Below, piece after piece: positions 7,937 through 16,523 of a stretch of 41,818 nt of DNA (positions are counted from its first letter, which is position 1; each line of letters opens with the position of its first letter). A program made the position numbers and the translations under genes. The notes below the pieces were generated by a model. It was not told the DNA's origin. It did no database searches and saw nothing but the letters and a program-made list of their open reading frames with translations. Location of the stretch: contig NZ_VKJP01000015.1 of the NCBI RefSeq assembly GCF_007280575.1, forward strand, positions 1 to 41,818, read 5' to 3'. This stretch comes from Streptomyces benahoarensis (GTDB lineage Bacteria > Actinomycetota > Actinomycetes > Streptomycetales > Streptomycetaceae).

Positions 7937-8664
7937 TCAACATGCGGATTTGATCTCGCGTTGGGCGGCTTCTGGGGTGAGGAAGGCAGCCGCGTCCGCT
8001 GGTGTGCGGAACCTCGCGGTGGACGGCGGGATCGTGTGGCCGTGCTCGGCCAGGAGAGGCTGCACCTCCTGCACGGCTCTGGACATGGTGCTGCGGGTGA
8101 CGCCGAAGAGTGCGGCGAGGAGGTCGTGGGTGCCGATCTTGCGCTGATGGAGGACGGTGGCGAGGATCCGGGCGGGTGCGGTGAGTGTGTCCTTGGCGCC
8201 GGCGTCCCGGGCCCGGAGCCGGCCGCCGCCGCGCTGCTGGTGCCGGAGACTCTCGCGCCTGTCCCGAGGGCGGGGATCGGCGTGCGGGTCAGCTGGTCCA
8301 GCTGTGCGGTCGTCATGCCTGTCAGTTCCGGGTCGCGGAGCGAGGCGGGGCTGGGACGGGCTGAGGCCCGGGCGGGGACGGTGTCTGCCGGTGCGGCGGG
8401 GTCGGCTGCCCGGGGCGTCGGTTGTGCGTGGGCGGGGTTGAGGGTGTAGTTCCAGTCGCCGTGGAAGCGGTGGCGGTGCATCGGCAGGGCGTCGATCTCG
8501 GCGTCGGTGACCTTGATTCCGGTGTCGTAGGCGCCGGTGTCCAGATGGGCCTCGACCCGTAGCCCGGCGCGGGTGGTGGTCGCGGCGATGCTGTTCACGA
8601 TGACGTCGTGGCTGGTCAACGGCCTGCCACGCCAGTTCATGCTGATATGGGAGAAGAGCCGGTG
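7937..8664 (-). pseudogene. ISAzo13-family transposase, exon 2 (frameshifted)
   Basis: This part continues the transposase after the intron. It starts HRLFSHISMNWRGRPL, then DTGIKVTDAEIDALPMHRH-RFHGDWNYTL, and in another frame ends with LTAPARILATVLHQRKIG and PPSTARFRTPADAAAFL. Its length of 728 bases is not a multiple of three. Family resemblance changes frame at about 8260, so even after intron splicing a full protein needs a frameshift. The TGA at 7937-7939 overlaps the terminal repeat. Either the element is dead, or the base sequence has an error there. Confidence 0.75.
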
Positions 8665-8726
8665 GTGAAGTCGGCCCAGAGCGCGGTCTCGTCTTTCGAT
8701 CGAGCCGTTTCTCTGGGCCGCTTCCC

Positions 8727-8762
8727 GCACCCGGCGTGCCACTATCGCGGCACCGGGCGCTC
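8727..8762 (-). ncRNA. group II intron domain V
   Basis: An approximately 36-base hairpin with the catalytic AGC near its 5' side, a long GC-rich stem with a two-base bulge on the 3' side, and a GNRA-like GCGA in the loop region. Position relative to the intron 3' end (about 60 bases) suits domain V. The fold was made by eye. Confidence 0.65.
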
Positions 8763-8794
8763 CACAAGTCCCGTCCGGCTGCTGATGATTGCCT

Positions 8795-10225
8795 TCATCC
8801 GGCGGTTGGCCAGGGAGAAGGGATGACTGTCCCTCGGTATCGGTAGCGCGTGGTGCGTACCTTGCCGGGATCGAACAGTGTCCGTTCCTCCCCTGATGGC
8901 CACCATCCTCCACCGCAGTATCGGCGGCGGAGGTCCTTCCTGTTGATCCGGTGGTGTTTGCGGCGCAGCCACTTCATGACCTGGCTCCACGTGTACGAGC
9001 TCAGGTACTGGAAGGTCGCGCTGGACACTCCGGGGCGGAAGTACATGCACCAGCCGAACAGCATCTTGTTGATCTGGGTGAGCAGTTCGTCCAGTGACAG
9101 GCCGGTGGCCGTTCCGCGGCGGATCGTCTTGACCTTGTCCATCGCGGCCTTGAGGGCCTTGCGCGAGGGATAGGTGTAGACGTAGCTGCGGCTGGAGCCC
9201 CGTTTGCGGTGGCGCTGGATGTGCCACCCGAGGAAGTCCAGCCCCTCGTCGATATGGGTGATCAGGGTCTTCTCCACGGACAGGCGCAAGCCCATCGTGG
9301 ACAACACCTCCGCGATCTCCTCGCGCAGAGCTTCGGCGTCGTCCTTGGTGCCGGAAACCATCAAGCACCAGTCGTCCGCGTACCTGGAAATCCGGTAGTT
9401 GGGCAAACCTTGACGACGTCGTTTGGCCCGCGCCCAGGGCGTGGAACCGGGGCCTCCCGGCGCCTGGGCGATGTACTCGTCCAGGACCGACAGAGCCACG
9501 TTGCTCATCAGCGGCGAGAGAATCGAACCCTGTGGAGTACCGGCGGTGGTCTCCCGAAGCAGACGATCCTCGCCGAGGATGCCCGACTTCAAGAACGCCT
9601 TCACCAAGGCCAGGACGCGTTGGTCTCCGACGCGCTTCCGCACCCGATCCATCAGGGCGGGGTGTGAAATCTCGTCGAAGCACGCCTTGATGTCGCCCTC
9701 CACGATCCACTCGTACGACTTGGACGTGAAGAACCGCACCTCGGCCACCGCGTCATGAGCCCGGCGGTTCGGACGGAACCCGTAGGAGCATGGGAAGAAG
9801 TCCGTCTCGAAGATCGGCTCCAGCACCAGCTTCAAGGATGCCTGCACCACCCGGTCCGCGATCGTGGCGATCCCCAGCCGACGCAACTTGCCGCCCGGCT
9901 TGGGGATCATCCGTTCACGCACCGGCAGTGGACGGAAACTACGGTCCTTGATGCTGCCCCGCAGTCCGCCGAGGAACTCCTCGACCCCCGTCCGCACCAC
10001 GATGGACGCCGCAGTGCGGCCATCCACCCCGGCGGTCTTCGCACCCTTGTTACCCCGCACCCGATCCCACGCGACCAGCAGAAACGCAGGATCGGCGACA
10101 AGGTTGAACAGGTCATCGAACCTGCGATGAGGATCATCACGGGCCCAACGGTGCAGCTTGGTCTGGATCTCCAGTACCCGTCGCTCCGCCACATAGGTGG
10201 CAGACTCAAGTTCGTCGGTATTCAC
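8795..10225 (-). CDS. ltrA: group II intron reverse transcriptase/maturase
   Basis: A 476-residue intron-encoded protein that would help the intron splice and reverse-transcribe into DNA targets. Reverse transcriptase motifs are clear: KPGGKLRRLGIATIADRVVQ, FFPCSYGFRPNRRAHDAV, GTPQGSILSPLMSNVAL and the catalytic ISRYADDWCLM. A maturase (X) domain follows (GLSLDELLTQINKMLFGWCMYF). The protein ends near YRYRGTVIPSPW with no HNH endonuclease domain. The GTG at 10225 (VNTDELESATY) is preceded by AGGAGG at ideal spacing, which is better than an ATG 69 bases further upstream. A 26-codon ORF (MAKGASKSVAEVLED) overlaps the start and could couple translation. Confidence 0.93.
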   Translation of the reverse strand: MNTDELESATYVAERRVLEIQTKLHRWARDDPHRRFDDLFNLVADPAFLLVAWDRVRGNKGAKTAGVDGRTAASIVVRTGVEEFLGGLRGSIKDRSFRPLPVRERMIPKPGGKLRRLGIATIADRVVQASLKLVLEPIFETDFFPCSYGFRPNRRAHDAVAEVRFFTSKSYEWIVEGDIKACFDEISHPALMDRVRKRVGDQRVLALVKAFLKSGILGEDRLLRETTAGTPQGSILSPLMSNVALSVLDEYIAQAPGGPGSTPWARAKRRRQGLPNYRISRYADDWCLMVSGTKDDAEALREEIAEVLSTMGLRLSVEKTLITHIDEGLDFLGWHIQRHRKRGSSRSYVYTYPSRKALKAAMDKVKTIRRGTATGLSLDELLTQINKMLFGWCMYFRPGVSSATFQYLSSYTWSQVMKWLRRKHHRINRKDLRRRYCGGGWWPSGEERTLFDPGKVRTTRYRYRGTVIPSPWPTAG

Positions 10226-10825
10226 CGGCGAAAACCTCCTGGTCTTCCAGCACTTCGGCCACTGACTTGCTGGCCCCCTTCGCCATGTACGCACCTCTCG
10301 TACGCTCGGACTACTACGGGGCCTCCGCCACGCACTGGAGCCGTCAGCCGACGACGGGCCTGCCCACCAGCTGACTGGATGCCAGCCGGGAAGGGCGGTT
10401 CCAGCACGCTTCCCACGTTCACCACTCTCCGATCGACGAGCGAGCCGCCCAGCTCTACCCCGACAGCATCGCCACGCCTACGCCGCAGGCATTCAGCGTG
10501 GCCTTCTCACCAGCATCGAAAGACCGGCTTCGAAGTCGCCGCCCGACAGGCGGCGTGCGCTGCACCCGGCCCATATCCTCCAGATTGGAGCCGGTGGAAC
10601 ACTTACGGGACGTCAGGCACTGGTTCCTCTCGTACGGCGTCTCGTCTCGCTTGCCGGACACACGCCGTCTGGAAGTACCGACGCGCTCCGTCGTTGTCAG
10701 GGCTGCTCCTACCTCCCCGTGCATCTCCACGGATCGGCTGCCCTCAGCTTCACCGGACTGCTGCGACAGCCCGGCGGCAGGGGCCTCTCACCCCTGCCCG
10801 GTAACAGTGGCGCCTCGTGGCGCAC

Positions 10826-11800
10826 CTCGATCTTGTTCCACTTCGACGTGCCCGGAGGCATGTGGCAGACCGTGATCTCCAGTCCCGTCTCGGCGGCGAG
10901 CGTGGCGAGTTCGGTCTTCCAGGCGCGGGTGCGGTGGCCGTTGGAGCCGCCTGCGTCGGCGGTGATCAGAAGCCGGGTGGCGGCCGGGTGGTCGTGCCGG
11001 CCGCGGGCCTGCCACCAGCGGCGGATGGAGGCGACCGCGAACGCCGCGGTGTCGTGATCCGTGCCGACATTGACCCAGCCGGTGTTCGCGGCGATGTCGT
11101 AGATCCCGTACGGGATCGCCTTGCCCGGTCCCTGGCGGTCGAGGAAGTCGTGCGTCCTGACCTTCACCGGCTCACCGGTCGGCCGCCACTCGCGCCCGGC
11201 GTTCTTGTACTCGCCGACCAGCTCCTTCTTCTTGGTGTCCACGCTGATCACCGGCTGTCCGGTGTCCATATGGGCCTTGGCCTGCTCGTTGATGTAGTGG
11301 AACTGGGCGTCGCGGTCCGGGTGTTGGGCGCCCTCGATGGTCTTGGCGTTGGCCTGCAGGCTGAAGCCTTCCTCCCGCAGCAGGTCACCCACCGTGTCGG
11401 CGCCGACCTTGTGCCCCTGCCGGGTGAGTTCCTCGGCCAGTTTCCTGATCGACTTCGTCGTCCAGCGCAGCGGTGACATCGGATCCCCGCGTGAGTCCGG
11501 CTCAACCAGGGCGAGCAGGGCCGGCCGGAGTCTCGGGTCTATATCGGCTGCTTTCTTGCGCCCGCCCCCGGGGCGGCGGACCCGTCCCAACGGTTCCGCC
11601 CCGGATTCCAGCTCGTCCACGCCCTTGCGGACCGTTGTCTCGCTGACCTGGGCCGCCTGCGCGACGGCCTGGATCCCGCCATGGCCCAGCAACCGGGCCT
11701 CGGCTGCCATCAGCAGACGCCGCTGCCGCTCGTCGAGGTGCGGGAACAACACCTCAAACTTCAGGGTGAGTTGGTCACGGATCGACTCGGAGATGCGCAT
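10826..11800 (-). pseudogene. ISAzo13-family transposase, exon 1
   Basis: The first 325 codons of an ISAzo13-type DDE transposase. An N-terminal helix-turn-helix (GIQAVAQAAQVSETTVRKGV) is followed by a GRVRRPGGGRKK linker, then catalytic segments VISVDTKKKELVG and LLITADAGGSNG. It reaches KWNKIE, whose Glu is the third catalytic acid, and is cut there by the group II intron. It encodes a working protein only after splicing to exon 2, which has its own frame break. Transcribed without splicing, it would read on into intron sequence for about 38 codons. Confidence 0.85.
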
Positions 11801-11910
11801 ACCACATCAACGAGCCGCAGGGCGGGAAGCAACACGTTGATTCTCTGCGCGCCCTAACGAGTTGGTGCGTGATTGCGTTGGTGATGCGCGGTCTTGAGCT
11901 GGTGGGTTTG

Positions 11911-12160
11911 TCAGGCGATGGTGTTGCGGTCGGAGACGAGGCCGGCGATGGCCCGGTAGGTGTCGGGCAGGACGTCTCTCCGGTGTGTCCAGCGGGTCAG
12001 TTGCTTCCAGCGTTTGTGGTCGGCGAGCGCGTGCTCGACGGTGATGCGCTTCGATGAGTGCTCGCGACGAGCCTTTTCTCTGGCCGCGTGCACATGTGGG
12101 AGGGCGCTCTTGTTCGGTTTCCTGGGTGGTGTGACCGCTTGGCCGGGATGACAGGAGGGG
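11911..12160 (-). pseudogene. C-terminal remnant of a second IS5-type transposase
   Basis: One frame reads VTPPRKPNKSALPHV, then HSSKRITVEHALADHKRWKQ and ends DTYRAIAGLVSDRNTIA. This matches the C-terminus of IS5-family transposases with the V-E-H-A catalytic Glu region. It differs from the remnant at 7360-7560, so it is a different element. It abuts the truncated VirB4-like gene and is the likely cause of that truncation. Confidence 0.7.
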
Positions 12161-12736
12161 CTCCAGCACTCCGCGCCGGGCACTGTGCCCGTAGATCCAC
12201 AGGATCTCGGACTCGGTCGCGGGCCGCAGCGCCACGGTCGCCGGCCAGGTCGCGGCGAGTTCCTGCGCCTGCCGCAACCGGCGCACTTCCTCGCGGGCGC
12301 CGACCGGTGCGGGTAGCAGGCCCAGTTGCTGGGCCATTTCCGCGCGGGCCGCATCGATCGCCATGCCAGCCGCCTGCTTCTTGCTGCCGGCGGGCAGCGG
12401 GACGGCCAGCCAGTCCGCGCGGCTGGTCAGCTCCAAGCGCTCCAGCTGGTCCCACACTCGCGTCGCCAGCTGCGCGTAGCGCTCACAGGCGGCCAGGTCG
12501 ACGCCATCGGTCATGCGCCGCACTACCTCCGCCGGGTCGACCTGAGGGCACAGCGACAGCAGCATCGCCTCGCCGCGCAACTGCTTGACCAACGACTCCA
12601 GCGTGCGCAGCCGGCGTTCCTTGACGGTGCGGGAGGACTGCGCGTGCCCGCTGCCCTCCACCCGCCACAGCGCCCAGCAGGTGCCATGGCGGGGCCAGAT
12701 GACGTTTCCGGCGACGTGCCGTACGGGAATTCGCAT
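12161..12736 (-). pseudogene. VirB4-like conjugation ATPase, N-terminal part only
   Basis: About 190 residues starting MRIPVRHVAGNVIWPRHGTCWALWRV match the N-terminal domain of the actinobacterial conjugative ATP-binding (SCO6880/VirB4-like) proteins. That family drives type IV secretion from the inner membrane. The P-loop ATPase domain that should follow is missing: after ILWIYGHSARRGVLEPLL the sequence becomes an IS5-type remnant. The ATG overlaps the upstream stop (TAATG), showing translational coupling. Without the ATPase domain the transfer module cannot work as encoded here. Confidence 0.7.
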
Positions 12737-13359
12737 TACTGCCCCTGATCGTTCGTGTTCGTCGTGCTCGCGGCTGGTGCCGCGAGCAGCGCGCCGACGC
12801 CGGACGCCACCCGCACCACGGGGGCGTCGGCCGCGGGCCGATCGGCGGCCGGCCTGTTCTCCGGGACGGCCGGTGCGGGAGCCGGACACCCCGGCTTGGC
12901 GAGGGAAAGGACCTCCGCCAGTGGTGCGGCCGCGCGTCCGGGCTCGTTCGGCGGCTGCCAGGTGAGAGTGCAGACGCCCACCAGCGCGCCGCTTCGGCGC
13001 TGGCGCACGGGCCGGCCGTCCATCCGGCCCGCGCTGCCGCTCGCTGCAAGGCCCAGCGCACTGGCGGCAACGGACAGGGGATTGCGGCCATCAACGTGGA
13101 TCCGTCCCACGACCAACGCCAGCGCGTACGGCACGCCGACCAGGGGCAGGACATCGACCAGGCCGTGGTGCGCCCACAGTCCGCGGGTGAGGAAGGCCGC
13201 TGCGAAGGTCGCCGCGGCGACGATGATCTGCGGGACCGTGTAGGGGCCGCCCCAGATGCGGCCGCCGCCGGGCCAGTGCCCCACCACGAGGGTGTGCTTG
13301 CGCGCCTTGGTGTAGCACCTGCCGATCAGCGGCTCCGGCGAAGCAGCGGTGGTGCTCAT
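12736..13359 (-). CDS. conjugation-operon membrane protein
   Basis: 207 residues starting MSTTAASPEPLIGRCY, with a cytoplasmic N-terminal part and two adjacent hydrophobic segments (VPQIIVAAATFAAAFL and DVLPLVGVPYALALVVG). The C-terminus is Pro/Ala-rich and low in complexity. Its size, topology and position just before a VirB4-like gene match the PrgI/SCO6881-like inner-membrane proteins of actinobacterial conjugative elements. The start codon overlaps the upstream stop by four bases (ATGA) and its own stop overlaps the next ATG (TAATG). The whole row is thus one coupled operon. Confidence 0.75.
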   Translation of the reverse strand: MSTTAASPEPLIGRCYTKARKHTLVVGHWPGGGRIWGGPYTVPQIIVAAATFAAAFLTRGLWAHHGLVDVLPLVGVPYALALVVGRIHVDGRNPLSVAASALGLAASGSAGRMDGRPVRQRRSGALVGVCTLTWQPPNEPGRAAAPLAEVLSLAKPGCPAPAPAVPENRPAADRPAADAPVVRVASGVGALLAAPAASTTNTNDQGQ

Positions 13360-13676
13360 CGCCGGCCGCCGTCCAGCGGGTCGATGTGGTCGACGACGCG
13401 GACCGCGACTGGGGCCGCGGTGCCACCGGAGGGGTTCTTGATGTCCTCGCCGATCTTGTCCCGCAGCACGGTCATGTTGACGACGATGGCCAGGACCACC
13501 GCACCACCGATGGCCGCAACTCCGGCCTTCAGCACGCTCTTGGTCTGCCCCCACACAAAGGCGATGGAGACGACGTACATCAGCCCCAGCACGCCCACGA
13601 GGAAGAAGTCCTTGAGTTGGCTGACGAGGCTGTTGGCGTCGGAGATGGCCCCTGCCATCTGCATGAGCTCGTTCAT
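13356..13676 (-). CDS. small two-TM conjugation protein (pilin-like)
   Basis: 106 residues. A short amphipathic start (MNELMQMAGAISDANSLV) is followed by two membrane spans (FFLVGVLGLMYVVSIAFVW and AGVAAIGGAVVLAIVVNMTV) and a hydrophilic tail. This is the usual layout of VirB2/TrbC-like or other small inner-membrane subunits in Gram-positive type IV secretion operons. Exact identity is not certain. It lies between the TcpC-like gene, 11 bases away, and the PrgI-like gene, with which it overlaps by four bases. Confidence 0.7.
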   Translation of the reverse strand: MNELMQMAGAISDANSLVSQLKDFFLVGVLGLMYVVSIAFVWGQTKSVLKAGVAAIGGAVVLAIVVNMTVLRDKIGEDIKNPSGGTAAPVAVRVVDHIDPLDGGRR

Positions 13677-13687
13677 GAGCCCTGTCC

Positions 13688-14629
13688 TTACTGAGAGTTC
13701 GAGTTCGTGCCGGGCGTCGCGAGGGCGGGCGCGGCTTCAAGGGAGGCGACCTCCCACCGGCCGTCACGGGCGCGCAGTTCGATCGCGTACGTCATGGGCC
13801 GGCTGCTCGTGTGCTTGCCGTCGCCTTCGACGTCGACCAGGAGCCGGCGCTGGACACCGTCGGGCGGCGTCTGGGCTTCGGCACCTTCGGCCGAGCCTTG
13901 GCCGTGGTCGGCAATCTGCGTGAGCGTCACCGCCGTGTACGGGGCCGGCCGCACCGCGTGCAGCGTGGTGCCGGGGGAGAGGTAGCGGTCCAGCTCGCCT
14001 CGCCCCGTCAGGTACGCCGCCAGGAAGCCGCGGACCGTCTGCACCGCCGGATCCGAATCCAGCGGCGCGTGCGCCGCGCCGTACGAAAGCTCAGGCGCTG
14101 CGCCCTTGGAACCGGTCGGGGCCGCGACCTCGGCAGGCAGCGCCGCGGCCGTCCATCCCGAGGCCCCGCGGCCGCCGGTGGCCCGGAGCGGCACCTGGAA
14201 GTACCTGACGCCGCCGCTGTCGGAGTCCTTCGCCCATTCGGTGATCCGCGCGGCCACGGTCACCGACCAGTAGCCGGCCGAGATCTGCCGCACCTGCACC
14301 GCCGACGCCGACTCCGCGCGTTCCGCCCCGCCCTGCGCCGACCACGACATCGAACGCGCCGCCGGGTAGAACGCCGCGAGCTCCTCCGCGTCCGCGTCAC
14401 TGTCGCCGGCCTTCACATAGGCGGCGACATACACCTCGGCAAACCCGGCCGGTGCCACCGCATCCGACGACGCCGGCTGTGCCCGCGGCGCCTCGACCCG
14501 CGTGGCCACGGCCACCGGCGTCGTAGCCGAGGCCAGGGCCCAGCCGCCCAGCAGTGGACCGGCCAGCAGCAGGCCCCAGGCGCTCCACCGCACCACGGCC
14601 GTCCAGTTCGCCATGGCACCCGTCGACAT
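13688..14629 (-). CDS. TcpC/VirB8-like conjugation protein
   Basis: 313 residues: one N-terminal membrane span (SAWGLLLAGPLLGGWALA), then an extracytoplasmic region with two NTF2-like repeats. The second contains VQTVRGFLAAYLTGRGELDRY and ends in GRWEVASLEA. This is the architecture of the TcpC family (Tn916 Orf13), the Gram-positive VirB8 counterpart that scaffolds the transfer channel. A second ATG at 14712 begins MKWRRKEEQTPLPVEESPSR in another frame and is coupled to the upstream gene. It looks like the missing cytoplasmic start, so a frameshift at about 14640-14690 is likely. Confidence 0.8.
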   Translation of the reverse strand: MSTGAMANWTAVVRWSAWGLLLAGPLLGGWALASATTPVAVATRVEAPRAQPASSDAVAPAGFAEVYVAAYVKAGDSDADAEELAAFYPAARSMSWSAQGGAERAESASAVQVRQISAGYWSVTVAARITEWAKDSDSGGVRYFQVPLRATGGRGASGWTAAALPAEVAAPTGSKGAAPELSYGAAHAPLDSDPAVQTVRGFLAAYLTGRGELDRYLSPGTTLHAVRPAPYTAVTLTQIADHGQGSAEGAEAQTPPDGVQRRLLVDVEGDGKHTSSRPMTYAIELRARDGRWEVASLEAAPALATPGTNSNSQ

Positions 14630-14708
14630 CGACGTGGTGGCCCACCCGGTGTCCGGCTGGGCGACTCCTCCACCGGCAGAGGGGTCTGCTCTTCCTTACG
14701 GCGCCACT

Positions 14709-14873
14709 TCATGACCGCGGCCCCTTCCGCAGCAAATGCCCCCACGTACCCGTCGGGTCCAGAACCCAGATGCGCCGACCGGCGCGACGACTGGCCGCCA
14801 CCTGGTTCATGACTGCCGCCTTCAGGGCCTGGCTCTTGCCGTAGCCCACAGGGCCGAACCTCGTCGCCTTCAC
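14709..14873 (-). CDS. orphan P-loop mini-ORF in conjugation operon
   Basis: 54 residues starting VKATRFGPVGYGKSQALKA: a Walker A motif (G-x-x-G-x-G-K-S), then a helix, and a strand-like IWVLDPTGTWG as in the first beta-alpha-beta of VirB4/TraB-type ATPases. There is no Walker B. It is coupled on both sides: its GTG overlaps the upstream TGA (GTGA) and its TGA overlaps the next ATG (ATGA). It is probably a remnant of a larger ATPase whose remainder was deleted in frame with coupling kept. A functional mini-protein is less likely. Confidence 0.55.
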   Translation of the reverse strand: MKATRFGPVGYGKSQALKAAVMNQVAASRRAGRRIWVLDPTGTWGHLLRKGPRS

Positions 14874-15148
14874 GCCGTCACCTCGCCCCGCACGGTCTTG
14901 GACCGGGTCAGCTCGGCGATCCGCTCGCGCAGCCGCGCCGGCGGAAGCGCCAGCACCTCCCGCACGAGCACCTGCGCCTCATCCGCGTCCCGCTCCACGT
15001 ACGACCGCAGCTGCGCGTGGGTGTCGGCCGAGAAAGGCTCCGTCACCAAGGCGACCGCCAGCTGCGTCGCCCGCCGGCGAATCGCCACCAGCCGCAACTC
15101 CTCCGCCTTCAGCTCCACCGCTTCTCCATGTCCCAGCCCCTCGTTCAC
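14870..15148 (-). CDS. small helical protein of the conjugation operon
   Basis: 92 residues starting VNEGLGHGEAVELKAEELRL, all predicted helical and highly charged, with no membrane span. GTG at 15148 is chosen because GGAGGGAG lies just upstream; a longer frame to 15235 has no ribosome site. The TGA overlaps the next GTG. I do not recognise the family; its place in the coupled operon suggests an accessory or regulatory transfer role (inference). Confidence 0.6.
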   Translation of the reverse strand: MNEGLGHGEAVELKAEELRLVAIRRRATQLAVALVTEPFSADTHAQLRSYVERDADEAQVLVREVLALPPARLRERIAELTRSKTVRGEVTA

Positions 15149-15256
15149 GACGGCTCCCTCCGCTGTGTCGGTGCGCGGAATCCCCCCGCACACACAGAGA
15201 AGGGAGCTGGATCGGGCCTGATGTGACACCGGCACCCGAAAAACTTCTGACGGCCT

Positions 15257-16114
15257 TCACGCCGCCTCGACCCACTGCGGCGCCGCCTGCCGCAGCCGCG
15301 CCACCGCCCGGCTCCGCCGACGACGCAGCGCCACCGGGCTCACCCCCCACACCGAGGCCGTCGCGGCATCCTGCGGCGCGCCCTCGCGGTAGTGATCGCA
15401 GATCCCGGACGCCGCCTCCGCCGTGAGCACCTCGCACTCCAGCGCCCACACCAGGAGCGCCACCATTTCGCCGCGGGCCCCCTCCAGCTCCTCCACCGCA
15501 CTCACAGCTGCCGGAAGACCGGCCGCCTCGGCGGCCCGCGCCAACAGCACCGGCTCGACAGCGTCCGCAGGCTCGACACCACCCGGAAGTGCCGCCGCCC
15601 ACGTCTCATCCAGATGCTCAGAGGGCGCCAGCTCCCGCTTGAGCTCACGCGAGACGCGATGCCACAACTCCAGCCGCAGACCTGCCGCGACCTTCCGCGG
15701 CCGCCGGGCAATCGGGAAGGTGCGCACCACCTCCCACAGGGAGGCGATCACCACCTGCGCCACGTCCTCGATGTCCTCGCCGCTGCGCACACAGCCGCGC
15801 AGCATGCGGCAGGCGTGCGGGAGCATCGCCTGGACCAGCACGCGGGCGGCCAGTTCTGCATCCCGCACGTCGCCGGCACTTACCCGGTGCAGCAGGACAC
15901 CCATCCAGGCGTCGATGAACCCCGGTTCATTGCGCTTGGCGCCCTTCCGCAGGAGAGCGCACAGCTCACCCAGATCGGCGGGGGCCTGGTCCTCGTCCAG
16001 CACACCGGCGCCGAGCATCCAAGAACGCACGCGGTCTGCGCTGCCGCGGTCGGCGCACAGCCACTCCCACTCGGTGTTCAGACGTGTGACCAACGTCGGC
16101 TGTACGGCATCCAC
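15257..16114 (-). CDS. sigma-70-like protein of the conjugative element
   Basis: 285 residues starting VDAVQPTLVTRLNTEWEW; GTG at 16114 has GAAAGGAG at good spacing. The middle part (SGEDIEDVAQVVIASLWEVV and neighbouring helices) resembles sigma region 2. The C-terminus (WGVSPVALRRRRSRAVARLR) resembles the region 4 helix-turn-helix. Such sigma-like proteins occur in Streptomyces integrative elements, where they probably control transfer genes; the promoter target is unknown. It heads the minus-strand operon and faces a palindrome-rich control region shared with the divergent gene at 16524. Confidence 0.65.
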   Translation of the reverse strand: MDAVQPTLVTRLNTEWEWLCADRGSADRVRSWMLGAGVLDEDQAPADLGELCALLRKGAKRNEPGFIDAWMGVLLHRVSAGDVRDAELAARVLVQAMLPHACRMLRGCVRSGEDIEDVAQVVIASLWEVVRTFPIARRPRKVAAGLRLELWHRVSRELKRELAPSEHLDETWAAALPGGVEPADAVEPVLLARAAEAAGLPAAVSAVEELEGARGEMVALLVWALECEVLTAEAASGICDHYREGAPQDAATASVWGVSPVALRRRRSRAVARLRQAAPQWVEAA

Positions 16115-16320
16115 GGCAGGCTCCTTTCGGATCGACTGCCGTGAACTCTGCTCAGCACCCCTTACCAAACTGCTTGCCCCAAAGGAGGAAAAGAGCAGGT
16201 CAATTGGGGTATCCAGCGGGGTATCCGCACCGCCGGGCATGGGTATCCGCCTGCGGGGGCCTTTTGCGCCCGTGCACCTCGCTCTCGGCACCGTTGCCCG
16301 CCATGGCCGGTCCGGTCCCA

Positions 16321-16447
16321 TGGCCGATGCCGACCGATCGGCCACTGCGCCGCCCAGCAGGGAGCCTCATGGCCGGTGGCCGATGGGTAGATCGGCCACC
16401 GGCCATGTCCGATCTGGTGTCGTGACCGACGCCGGCCAGTCGGTCAC
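16321..16447. promoter_or_regulatory. cluster of palindromes in divergent control region
   Basis: Within 127 bases: a perfect 17-bp inverted repeat with a 6-base spacer (16368-16384/16391-16407, arms CATGGCCGGTGGCCGAT), and a 9-bp inverted repeat GTGACCGAC/GTCGGTCAC (16422-16430/16439-16447). There are also four TGGCCGAT half-sites in alternating orientation (16321, 16337, 16377, 16391). It lies between the divergent sigma-like gene and a small coiled-coil/HTH gene. Likely operators for an element-encoded repressor; a nicking or transfer origin is an alternative. Confidence 0.6.
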
Positions 16448-16498
16448 GCTGGCCGGTCGAAGGAGCAGCGGATCCAACGCAGACGTATTCACCATAGT

Positions 16499-16517
16499 GG
16501 TATGCGTCATATACCAT
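16499..16517. promoter_or_regulatory. operator-like palindrome before small HTH gene
   Basis: TGGTAT and ATACCA flank a 7-base spacer (GCGTCAT) immediately upstream of the ATG at 16524. Position next to the ribosome site suggests autoregulation by the downstream protein or repression by another element-encoded regulator. Confidence 0.4.
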
Positions 16518-16523
16518 TCGCTC

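Larger units (their letters stand above)
8665..10825 (-). mobile_element. group II intron
   Basis: On the minus strand the intron begins GTGCGCCACGAG, matching the group II GUGYG start, directly after transposase codons W-N-K-I-E, and ends TTCAC, matching the terminal AY. Joining the flanks restores KWNKIE-HRLFSHI in frame. Near the 3' end the segment at about 8727-8762 folds as domain V: an AGC triad, a GCCCGGTGCC/GGCAC..GCCGGGTGC stem with a two-base GC bulge, and a GCGA-containing loop. A further long hairpin (CGGCCCAGAG/CTCTGGGCCG) at about 8671-8720 fits domain VI. It encodes its own reverse transcriptase. Confidence 0.85.
7922..11855 (-). mobile_element. ISAzo13-family element interrupted by a group II intron
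   Basis: AGGGCGCGCAGAGAATCAAC at 7922-7941 is repeated exactly in inverse at 11836-11855 (20 bp). These ends enclose an ISAzo13-type transposase gene in two exons (10826-11800 and 7937-8664) separated by a 2161-bp group II intron. No confident target duplication was found: flanking bases are CCTA on the left and AACG on the right. The element sits at the 3' edge of another IS5-type remnant. Confidence 0.8.
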
